The notes beneath the pieces were generated by a model that was given only the letters and a program-made list of their open reading frames with translations, was not told the origin of the DNA and ran no database searches. Positions 1 to 5,198 of a stretch of 5,198 nt of DNA are shown one piece after another. The translations under genes were made by a program, and so were the position numbers. Position 1 is the first letter of the stretch. Every line of letters starts with the position of its first letter. The DNA comes from Roseovarius sp. (lineage in GTDB: Bacteria > Pseudomonadota > Alphaproteobacteria > Rhodobacterales > Rhodobacteraceae), in NCBI GenBank assembly GCA_023260815.1, contig JALQUE010000161.1:1-5198 (forward strand), written 5' to 3'.

Positions 1-55
1 GGCGCGGATCGCGACCGGGGCCCTCGACTCTGATGTCAATTGCGGTGTCTGTGCC

Positions 56-1099
56 TCACTCGGCAGGCTGGATACCCGCCGACAGGCGGTGCGCCGGGCG
101 CAGGACACGGTCCATAAGCATGCCACCGGCCACGATCGCGCCGATTGCAAGCAGCGCGGCGATCGACAGGGTGGGGATGCCGGACAGGCCCGCGCCAACC
201 GTGCAGCCCCCTGCAAGAACGCCGCCCACACCCATCATCACCGCGCCTGTCAGATAACGGCCCGTCTGCGCGGGGCTTTCAAAGCTCTGCCACCGGAAGC
301 TGCCAAAGATCAGCGCCGCACTCAGCGCGCCGATCAGCACGCCACCGACCAGCCCCGCGCCGAAATTCGCGGGGATCGCGCTTGAGGCGACTGTGTAAAA
401 GATCGCATCTGCAGCGGGTGACGTGAACGACAGCGATTCCATCGCGATCGGATCGAACTCGTCCTGCAGCACAAACCCGGTGGCGACCCAGCCAAGCGGC
501 ACCAGCGCCCCGATCAGGGCTGCCAGAAGCAGCGTGCCCGCCCGATTGCCCGACCGCAGCCCGTAGATCAGCGCGGCGAGCGCGATCAACCCGGCCCAGA
601 TCAGAGCGTTGCCCGGCAATGTGGCATTTTCCAAGCCCAAGGTGACCGACCCGATCGTGGTGCGCAGCGGGGCCAGAACACCCTTCAGCGTGGCATGGGC
701 GGTCAGCGCGAACACAACCAGCACCAGCAGTGCCCGCAAGTTGCCCGACCCCGTCAGAACCGTCATCCGCGACACGCAGCCGCGTGTCAGGATCATGCCC
801 GCGCCGAACAACAGGCCCCCCACGACAATCGCCACGATCGGCAGGTCCGCCGCCATGAACCGATGCTCGCCGAACCCGATCCAGCCTTGTGCCACGGCGG
901 CCTGTGTGCCCAGAACCGCCACCGCCAGCGCGGTCAGCCAGACACCCGCGGCCTGCCTGCGATCCTCGCCCACCAGCGCGCGGCGCAAACAGAAGCGTGT
1001 CACTTGCGCCAGTGCCCCGAACACGACGCCCAGACCAAGTGCGAACCAGACCGCCGCTTGCGGCGCGGTCAGGGTCTCGAAGCCCAGAGTTTCGAACAT
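56..1099 (-). CDS. YeeE/YedE-family sulfur-compound (thiosulfate-type) transporter
   Basis: A 347-residue, very hydrophobic inner-membrane protein of the YeeE/YedE family (DUF395, Sulf_transp). Characterised members import thiosulfate through a path lined by conserved cysteines. Three such cysteines sit in family-type contexts: Cys37 in TRFCLRR, Cys108 in LTRGCVSR (after GGLLFGAGM and before GSGNLR), and Cys299 in AGGCTVGAGLSG. The two GxxxGxGC-like halves, near 93-122 and 289-312, reflect the family's internal duplication. Roughly eight to nine hydrophobic segments can be read, for example 15-32, 52-70, 86-104, 121-137, 166-180, 188-209, 247-266 and 283-326. The start is the ATG at 1099 because AGGAG lies 7 bases upstream; the frame stays open to 1426 but the extra residues look non-coding. 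No TusA-like partner or fused domain is present. The family call is firm. Thiosulfate as substrate is inferred, since other members are linked to selenium or other sulfur species. Confidence 0.9.
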   Translation of the reverse strand: MFETLGFETLTAPQAAVWFALGLGVVFGALAQVTRFCLRRALVGEDRRQAAGVWLTALAVAVLGTQAAVAQGWIGFGEHRFMAADLPIVAIVVGGLLFGAGMILTRGCVSRMTVLTGSGNLRALLVLVVFALTAHATLKGVLAPLRTTIGSVTLGLENATLPGNALIWAGLIALAALIYGLRSGNRAGTLLLAALIGALVPLGWVATGFVLQDEFDPIAMESLSFTSPAADAIFYTVASSAIPANFGAGLVGGVLIGALSAALIFGSFRWQSFESPAQTGRYLTGAVMMGVGGVLAGGCTVGAGLSGIPTLSIAALLAIGAIVAGGMLMDRVLRPAHRLSAGIQPAE

Positions 1100-1106
1100 G
1101 GCGTTT

Positions 1107-1111
1107 CTCCT
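1107..1111 (-). promoter_or_regulatory. Ribosome binding site of the YeeE-family gene
   Basis: The minus strand reads AGGAG followed by AAACGCC and then ATG, a near-ideal Shine-Dalgarno at 7 bases. It decides the start at 1099 over the upstream in-frame start at 1426. Confidence 0.85.
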
Positions 1112-1116
1112 GCGAG

Positions 1117-1131
1117 TGGAATTTCGTTCCA
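1117..1131. repeat. Inverted repeat TGGAA-N5-TTCCA beside the YeeE-gene RBS
   Basis: Perfect 5-base arms (TGGAA at 1117-1121, TTCCA at 1127-1131) separated by TTTCG. The element lies just upstream of the AGGAG site, where an operator or a small mRNA hairpin could act. The arms are short, so chance is possible. Confidence 0.4.
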
Positions 1132-1176
1132 AATGGCCTGTAATAGACATATTATCAAGCGTGTTTGCTGGCTCGA

Positions 1177-1193
1177 CCCATTCGGCAAATGGG
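1177..1193. repeat. Inverted repeat CCCATT-N5-AATGGG, candidate operator
   Basis: Perfect 6-base arms (1177-1182 and 1188-1193) around CGGCA give a 17-base dyad, a size typical of sites for dimeric helix-turn-helix regulators. It lies in the A/T-rich patch about 80 bases upstream of the YeeE-family start, overlapping the GATAAT hexamer at 1193-1198. Regulatory function is inferred from symmetry and position only. Confidence 0.45.
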
Positions 1194-1321
1194 ATAATTT
1201 TCCACTTTCTGCACCAGCGAAGAATACTTGTTCCGATTATGCCGCCCGCAGCGCCGCAGTGTTCGGTCGATTGGGGATCGTCGGCCATGTCGGTCCTTTT
1301 CTCGTCAACCGCTGCCGGTTC

Positions 1322-1363
1322 GTCTTGGCACGCAGGCCATGCATGTTGGCCTTGTCTTGGCAC
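1322..1363. repeat. Direct repeat GTCTTGGCAC (two copies) flanking an inverted repeat
   Basis: The 10-base word GTCTTGGCAC occurs exactly at 1322-1331 and 1354-1363, 32 bases apart (about three helical turns). Between the copies lies a perfect inverted repeat, AGGCCA (1334-1339) and TGGCCT (1347-1352), around TGCATGT. The word TTGGC thus appears three times on the plus strand (1325, 1346, 1357). The array ends 90 bases before the PLP enzyme start, a good position for an upstream activator or repressor site. The repeats are seen directly; their role is inferred. Confidence 0.55.
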
Positions 1364-1436
1364 TTGAATTCCCCTCTCGTGTCGCAGATGCTCGGCCTCG
1401 CCATTTGCGGCATGATCCCCGTTCACCTCCGCTCAG

Positions 1437-1442
1437 AAGGAA
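1437..1442 (+). promoter_or_regulatory. Probable ribosome binding site of the PLP enzyme gene
   Basis: AAGGAA lies about 11 to 12 bases before the ATG at 1454. This is a somewhat long gap, but it is the only purine-rich site near any in-frame start. The upstream in-frame ATG at 1412 has no such site. A short GGAA (1439-1442) / TTCC (1447-1450) pairing could partly mask it. Confidence 0.6.
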
Positions 1443-1453
1443 CATTTTCCCGC

Positions 1454-2728
1454 ATGATCGCCGAAACCCCCGGTCTGATGGAGGCCGTCCGCTCCCGTTT
1501 TGCCCATGTCGAGTCCTGCCCCTTCGAGGGGCCGCGCATTTTCTTCGAGAATGCGGGCGGTGCCCTGCGGCTGAAAACGGTGATCGACAGCTCGGCGGCT
1601 CATGCGGGCTATCCGGACAATCAGGGCCGTGACAATCCCGCGTCACAGGCGCTGATGGCCACCATCACGCGCGGCAAGGACGACATGGCGCTGTTTCTCA
1701 ATGCGCCCGGTGGTCAGTGCTTTGTCGGCGAAAGCGGCACCGAGGTGCTGTTCCGGCTGATCCGCACCGCCGCCCTTGGCGCACAGGCCGGCGGGCAGAT
1801 GATTGGCTCGACGCTGGAACATCCCGCCTCCGCCAGCGCGATGGCGCGGTGGGCCGAGGTGACGGACCGCCCGCTTGTCCGCGTGGCCCATGACGACGCC
1901 AGCGGCACCGTGACCGCCGACGCCTACCGCGCGGCGCTGACGCCTGAGACGCGCGTGGCCACCATCGTTCATACATCACCTGTCACCGGCATGTCGGTCG
2001 ATGTCGAGGCGGTCGCCGCCGTAATCCGTCAGATCGCGCCCGCGTGCTTCATCATCGTCGACGGCATTCAGCATGCCAGCCATGGCGCGGTGGATGTGGC
2101 CGCGATTGGCGCGGATGGCTATGCATTGTCCCCCTACAAGATGTTTTCGCGTCATGGCTATGGGGTGGGCTGGGCCTCGGACCGCCTGACCGCGTGCCCG
2201 AAAGAGCAGATCGTGAACGGCCCCGCCGCCAACTGGGAAATGGGCACACGCGATTCCGGTGCTTATGCGACGTTCTCGGATGTGGTGGAGTATCTCGACT
2301 GGTTGGGCGCCACCTTTACCGACAGCCCCGACAGGCGCACCCGACTGGAGGCGGCAGGGCAGGCGATCCGCGCCCATGAAGAGCATCTGATGCGCGCCAT
2401 GTTGCAGGGCGCTGGCAACCTTCCGGGGGTGGTGGATATGCCGGGCGTGCAGGTGATTGGCGGCGCGGCGGTCGAGGGCCGGGAAGGCGTCGTTTCGCTC
2501 AGGCTTGCGGGCATGGCCTCCGCCGATCTGGTCGCGCATCTGCGAGAAAGTGGCATCCGGGTCCATATCCGCAAGAACGACCATTACTGCGGCAATATCC
2601 TTGGGCCGCTCGGGCTTGAGGACTGCATCCGCGTGTCGGTCTGTCATTACAACACCGAAGATGAGGTGCGCCGCTTCCTGTCGGCCATGACGCAGGCGGT
2701 GGCCAAGGCGCAGCACGCCGTGGATTAA
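1454..2728 (+). CDS. Class V-fold PLP-dependent enzyme, SufS/cysteine desulfurase-like
   Basis: A 424-residue soluble cytoplasmic enzyme of the aminotransferase class V fold, which includes cysteine desulfurases, C-S lyases, kynureninase and isopenicillin N epimerase. Seen in order: FFENAGGA (30-37, matching the family's LDNAA entry motif); GESGTEV (92-98, the cofactor phosphate loop); EHPAS (122-126, His123 at the usual ring-stacking position); Asp203 and His207 in IVDGIQH; Lys229 in SPYKMFSRHG, the expected Schiff-base lysine; GPAANWEMGTRD (256-267); and the C-terminal substrate-lobe motif ending in CHYNTEDEV (397-405). Length is normal for the family. The start at 1454 is chosen for the upstream AAGGAA and because similarity to the family begins shortly after it. 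Cysteines 379, 391 and 397 lie in the region that carries the persulfide cysteine in SufS, but not in exact register. It is not near suf/isc genes, so a housekeeping iron-sulfur role is unlikely. The true substrate is unknown; sulfur transfer, C-S lysis or epimerisation are all possible. Confidence 0.88.
   Translation: MIAETPGLMEAVRSRFAHVESCPFEGPRIFFENAGGALRLKTVIDSSAAHAGYPDNQGRDNPASQALMATITRGKDDMALFLNAPGGQCFVGESGTEVLFRLIRTAALGAQAGGQMIGSTLEHPASASAMARWAEVTDRPLVRVAHDDASGTVTADAYRAALTPETRVATIVHTSPVTGMSVDVEAVAAVIRQIAPACFIIVDGIQHASHGAVDVAAIGADGYALSPYKMFSRHGYGVGWASDRLTACPKEQIVNGPAANWEMGTRDSGAYATFSDVVEYLDWLGATFTDSPDRRTRLEAAGQAIRAHEEHLMRAMLQGAGNLPGVVDMPGVQVIGGAAVEGREGVVSLRLAGMASADLVAHLRESGIRVHIRKNDHYCGNILGPLGLEDCIRVSVCHYNTEDEVRRFLSAMTQAVAKAQHAVD
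2725..2728. other. Shared stop codons of convergent genes (TTAA)
   Basis: The palindrome TTAA supplies TAA to the plus-strand PLP enzyme gene (2726-2728) and TAA to the minus-strand DppC-type gene (2727-2725). The genes therefore overlap tail to tail by 4 bases, with no room for a conventional terminator between them. Any transcript end must lie inside the opposing gene. Confidence 0.9.
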
Positions 2729-3639
2729 CGCGGCGGCGCGCGGCGCGGGTCCAGCGCATCACCAAGTGCATCGGCCATCCATGTGACGCTCAGCACGGTC
2801 AGCGATATCGCCATCCCGGGCCAAAAGACCCGTCCGGGGTAGTCGAAAAGATACACCGCCGCGTCGCTCACCAGCCGGCCCCATGTCGGGAAATCCGGCG
2901 GGAACCCCAACCCCAGAAAGCTGAGCGCCGATTCCGTAAGGATCGCGCTGGCGATCCCAAGGCTGGCCGATACCATGATCGGCGATGCCACATTGGGCAG
3001 GATATGGCGCAGGATCAGCCTTGTGTCCGACACGCCCATGGCGCGGGCCGCGCGGATGAAATCGCGCTCTTTCAGGGCCAGCACCTCGGCGCGCACGATC
3101 CGGGCCGTACCCATCCAGCTGGTGATCCCCACAGCCCCGACAATCAGCACGAACAAACCCGCCTCCGGGCCAAGCCCCTCGGACAGCGCCTCGCGGAACA
3201 GCATCATCACCACCAGAAGCAGCGGCAGCAGCGGCAGTGACAAAAAAAGGTCCGTCAGCCGCATCAGCGGTCCGTCCAGCCGCCGCGACAGGCCCGCCAC
3301 GACCCCGATGACCGTGCCGACCCCAAGCGCCACCATCATCGCTGCCAACCCTACCGCAATCGATACGCGCCCCCCCGCCAGCACCCGGGCCAGCATGTCC
3401 CGTCCCAGCTGATCGGTTCCAAGCGGATGCGCCAGACTGGCTTTGGCATTGCCGTTGCCAAGGTCTATCGCAGTCGGATCGATGGGCCACAGCATCGCAC
3501 CGGGAAAGACCGCCATGCAAATGATTGCGAACAGCACTCCGCCCACGATGACCCCCCGATGCGCGCCGATCCGCCGCCGCAATGGGCGCCGGACGGTCGC
3601 CATGACTGCGGCAGAGCGGTGCGCGACAGGCTCAACCAT
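2725..3639 (-). CDS. ABC importer permease, DppC/OppC type
   Basis: A 304-residue inner-membrane subunit of a peptide/opine/nickel-class ABC importer. A basic N-terminus (about 1-28) leads into a first membrane helix (29-47), then a periplasmic part with the DppC hallmark HPLGTDQLGRDMLARV (71-86). The BPD_transp_1 permease domain covers about 93-290. The cytoplasmic coupling (EAA) loop is at RAARAMGVSDTRLILRHILPN (196-216), followed by the typical ESALSFLGLGFPPDFPTWG (236-253). The chosen start, ATG at 3639, overlaps the end of the DppB-type gene by 8 bases, with a GAGGAT site about 9 bases upstream. An ATG at 3603 is a weaker alternative. It is the last gene of the operon, and its TAA shares bases with the stop of the convergent PLP enzyme gene. 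Substrate cannot be assigned. The coding strand has a G7 run at residues 88-90 and a T7 run at 131-133; the frame is intact. Confidence 0.93.
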   Translation of the reverse strand: MVEPVAHRSAAVMATVRRPLRRRIGAHRGVIVGGVLFAIICMAVFPGAMLWPIDPTAIDLGNGNAKASLAHPLGTDQLGRDMLARVLAGGRVSIAVGLAAMMVALGVGTVIGVVAGLSRRLDGPLMRLTDLFLSLPLLPLLLVVMMLFREALSEGLGPEAGLFVLIVGAVGITSWMGTARIVRAEVLALKERDFIRAARAMGVSDTRLILRHILPNVASPIMVSASLGIASAILTESALSFLGLGFPPDFPTWGRLVSDAAVYLFDYPGRVFWPGMAISLTVLSVTWMADALGDALDPRRAPPR

Positions 3640-4648
3640 GGGCGCCGATCCTCGGGTCCAGCAGGCGGCAGGTCACATCGGCGGCCAGATTGGCCAGCAC
3701 GATCAGCACCGCCATCAGGAAGGTCACCGTGCGCACCACCGGCAGGTCATTGGCCTCGATCGACGCGATCAGCAGATGCCCCAGCCCGTTGACCAGAAAG
3801 ATCTGTTCGGTCACCACCGCGCCGCCGAAAACTTGCGGCAGGCCAAGTGCAATCACCGTGACGACCGGGATCATCGACTGCCGCAGCACATGGCGCGCCA
3901 GCACGGCCGCTTCGCTCAGTCCCTTGGATCGGGCGGTGCGCACATGATCCATCTGCAGGTTCTCCAGCACCGCCGCCCGCGTGTAGCGCGCGATCAGCGC
4001 TGTGGTCTGCACCGCCAGCACTGCAACCGGCAGGATCATCTGCCGCGCCTGCACCCACAGATCGGACCAGTCGCGCACCGCATGGGTCGTGTCGTAGATC
4101 GACGGCAGCCAGCCAAGCCAGACCGAAAAAACCGCGATCAGCACCACGCCCGACAGGAACGGTGGCACAGAATAGGCCAGCATGCTCAACGCGGTGCCGG
4201 TCCGGTCAAAGACCGAATGCTGCCGCCATGCCTGACAGATGCCAAGCGGCAACGCGATCGCCACCCCAACCGCATAAGCCAGCCCGACCACCCACAGCGT
4301 CTGCGGTAGATGCGCTGCGATTATCTCCATCACCGGCGCGCGGGCCTGCCAGCTCAGGATGCGCGGTTTTCCGTCCGCCAATTGTGTGCCCAGCACGGCA
4401 TCCAGCCCCGCCAGCGGCTCGATCACGCAAAGCTGCCACAGCCACAGGGCAAACCGCATGGGCGCAGGCTCTCCCAGGCCAAGCGCAAGGCGCATCTCTT
4501 GCCTGACCTCGTCTGGCACGGTCATCGGCACCTGCGCCATTGGATCGCCCGGCGCCAACTCCATCAGCGCAAAGATCGCCAGCGCAAAGATCAGCAGCGT
4601 CGCCCCGGCGCGTCCCGCGCTCCGGATCAGGCCGCCGATCCGCGTCAT
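3632..4648 (-). CDS. ABC importer permease, DppB/OppB type
   Basis: A 338-residue inner-membrane permease that would pair with the DppC-type subunit. Residues 14-32 form the first helix and run into LAPGDPMAQ (31-39), the conserved PGDP element of DppB proteins. The permease domain occupies about 109-330, with helices near 115-137, 155-182, 203-221, 260-280 and 304-325. The coupling loop is HVRTARSKGLSEAAVLARHV (235-254), followed by IPVVT. The C-terminus LLDPRIG is typical. The ATG at 4648 is chosen because it forms an ATGA overlap with the stop of the binding-protein gene and has AGGCGG 5 bases upstream; an in-frame GTG at 4666 would add six residues. Between PGDP and the permease domain, the usual short GDLG-type segment is replaced by a longer linker (about 70-104). 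Substrate unknown. Confidence 0.93.
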   Translation of the reverse strand: MTRIGGLIRSAGRAGATLLIFALAIFALMELAPGDPMAQVPMTVPDEVRQEMRLALGLGEPAPMRFALWLWQLCVIEPLAGLDAVLGTQLADGKPRILSWQARAPVMEIIAAHLPQTLWVVGLAYAVGVAIALPLGICQAWRQHSVFDRTGTALSMLAYSVPPFLSGVVLIAVFSVWLGWLPSIYDTTHAVRDWSDLWVQARQMILPVAVLAVQTTALIARYTRAAVLENLQMDHVRTARSKGLSEAAVLARHVLRQSMIPVVTVIALGLPQVFGGAVVTEQIFLVNGLGHLLIASIEANDLPVVRTVTFLMAVLIVLANLAADVTCRLLDPRIGAHG

Positions 4649-5198
4649 TCGATCCGCCTGTGCCACTGCGCGATGTTCCAGAATTCACTGTCCCATGGGT
4701 TGATCTCGACGCCCGCCAAGGTGCGCGCCCGCCCCGAGACACGCCCCCGCGCCACCAGCGGCACCAGAACGTGATCCTGCACCAGCCTGTCATTCAACGC
4801 GCGCACCAGCCGCGCACGCCCCTCGGGCGCGCCCGTGCGTGCCAGCGTCTCGGTCAGCGCGTCATAGCCCGCATCGCAAAATCTGGGCACATTGCTGCCC
4901 TGCCAGCCCGTGTCGGGGCTGGGGATCCTGTCGCAACGCCAGTTGCGCAGAAACGCCTCGGGATCGGTGCCATCGAACATCGAGGCGAACATCTGCACAT
5001 CGGCATGGAATTTCTGGAACGTGTCCGGGCTTGCCGGGTCGCTGCCGAAAAACACCGCGGCATTGATGTTGCGCAACTCTGTCCCGACGCCGATCTGTGC
5101 CCACCAATGCTTGATGACAGCCTGAAAATCCTGACGCACCGCATTGGTTGATGTCTGAAAGCTCAGGGTCAGGGCACGCCCGTCCTTGTCGCGGATAC
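4645..5198 (-). CDS. ABC importer substrate-binding protein, family 5 (partial, C-terminal part)
   Basis: The C-terminal 183 residues of a periplasmic substrate-binding protein (SBP_bac_5, the DppA/OppA/NikA class). The frame is open to the right edge, so the start, signal peptide and N-terminal lobe lie outside. The visible part begins with RDKDGRALTLSFQT, followed by about 20 residues reaching KHWWAQIGVGTELRNI; this is the family's element in which a peptide or half-product is compared across the lobes. Then come a FASMFDGTDPEAFLRNW region, WQGSNVPRFCDAGYDAL and a C-terminal QDHVLVPLVARG stretch, all in the order expected of the family. The stop overlaps the DppB-type start by 4 bases (ATGA), so this gene is first of the three seen and is translationally coupled to the permeases. 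The ligand pocket is mostly outside the window, so the substrate cannot be guessed. Confidence 0.92.
   Translation of the reverse strand, partial: IRDKDGRALTLSFQTSTNAVRQDFQAVIKHWWAQIGVGTELRNINAAVFFGSDPASPDTFQKFHADVQMFASMFDGTDPEAFLRNWRCDRIPSPDTGWQGSNVPRFCDAGYDALTETLARTGAPEGRARLVRALNDRLVQDHVLVPLVARGRVSGRARTLAGVEINPWDSEFWNIAQWHRRIE

Larger units (their letters stand above)
1100..1453. promoter_or_regulatory. Divergent intergenic control region
   Basis: This 354-base stretch lies between the two divergent start codons and should hold both promoters. I see no convincing gene in it. The part at about 1131-1206 is clearly A/T-richer than the flanks and contains ATTATC (1151-1156) and GATAAT (1193-1198), each resembling a -10 box. 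TTGATA on the minus strand (1158-1153) resembles a -35 box, but no well-spaced -35/-10 pair can be made on either strand, so no exact promoter is called. The half nearer the PLP enzyme gene holds the repeats listed separately. The clustering of symmetric elements suggests binding of at least one dimeric regulator. Its identity cannot be deduced, and no regulator gene is in the window. Confidence 0.6.

Noticed and set aside
1..55. TTGACA on the minus strand (39-34), as a -35 box or a TTG-started gene leaving the left edge
   Set aside because: No -10 box occurs at a suitable distance. Too few bases remain to recognise a protein, and no good ribosome binding site precedes the TTG.
1358..1373. 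Sigma-54-like promoter: TGGCAC at 1358-1363 followed by TTCCC at 1369-1373
   Set aside because: The -24 part matches, but the -12 element lacks the essential GC (CC here). The other TGGCAC copy (1326-1331) has no -12 element at the correct spacing. No enhancer-binding protein gene is nearby.
1100..1426. In-frame N-terminal extension of the YeeE-family protein up to an ATG at 1426
   Set aside because: The added residues are polar, low in family likeness, and run through the shared control region. The ATG at 1099 has an excellent AGGAG site and begins just before the first hydrophobic segment.
695..1453. In-frame upstream extension of the PLP enzyme reading frame
   Set aside because: It is antisense to the YeeE-family gene and rich in His/Gln/Arg, typical of a shadow frame in GC-rich DNA. 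The true start at 1454 has a ribosome binding site.
2716..2735. CGCCG...CGGCG pairing across the convergent junction as a terminator
   Set aside because: Only a 5-base stem with a 10-base loop and no T run on either strand.
3242..3376. T7 and G7 runs in the coding strand of the DppC-type gene as programmed frameshift or phase-variation sites
   Set aside because: Both runs fall in conserved parts of an intact frame, and a shifted product would only be truncated or nonsense. Seven-base runs occur by chance at this rate.
2759..3520. Long second minus-strand frame inside the DppC-type gene
   Set aside because: It overlaps a gene with full family motifs, is Gly/Arg/Ala-rich and shows no domain pattern: a shadow frame of GC-rich coding DNA.
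3443..4309. Plus-strand open frame of 288 codons opposite the permease genes
   Set aside because: It is antisense to two well-supported permeases, composition is His/Arg/Gln-rich without hydrophobic core or motifs, and it has no ribosome binding site I can defend.

Overview
This GC-rich window (long open frames on both strands, strong G/C third-position bias) looks like the chromosome of an alphaproteobacterium, probably a member of the Rhodobacteraceae. That placement is inferred from base composition and protein character, not from a marker gene. There are no RNA genes, insertion sequences, CRISPR arrays or phage genes.

Layout. On the minus strand, 56-1099 encodes a complete YeeE/YedE-family membrane protein (sulfur-compound or thiosulfate transporter type) with its three signature cysteines. 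It is divergent from a plus-strand gene, 1454-2728, encoding a class V-fold PLP enzyme of the cysteine desulfurase/SufS-like superfamily. The 354-base gap between them is the only long non-coding stretch. It holds an A/T-rich patch and several short perfect repeats, notably an inverted repeat bracketed by two copies of a 10-base direct repeat. The PLP gene converges on, and shares its stop-codon bases with, a minus-strand operon. That operon, in its own reading direction, is the C-terminal part of a family 5 substrate-binding protein (entering from the right edge), a DppB-type permease (4648-3632) and a DppC-type permease (3639-2725). These genes overlap by 4 and 8 bases, which implies translational coupling. 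No ATPase gene of this importer is in the window.

How they may work together. The right half is most of a peptide/opine/nickel-class ABC importer (binding protein plus two permeases) whose substrate cannot be told from sequence. The left half pairs a putative inorganic-sulfur importer with a PLP enzyme whose fold family includes cysteine desulfurases, C-S lyases and epimerases. A locus for taking up a sulfur-containing or amino-acid-like compound and cleaving it is one reading, but only gene adjacency supports it. The enzyme's substrate is unknown, and its candidate sulfur-accepting cysteine is one residue out of register with that of SufS.
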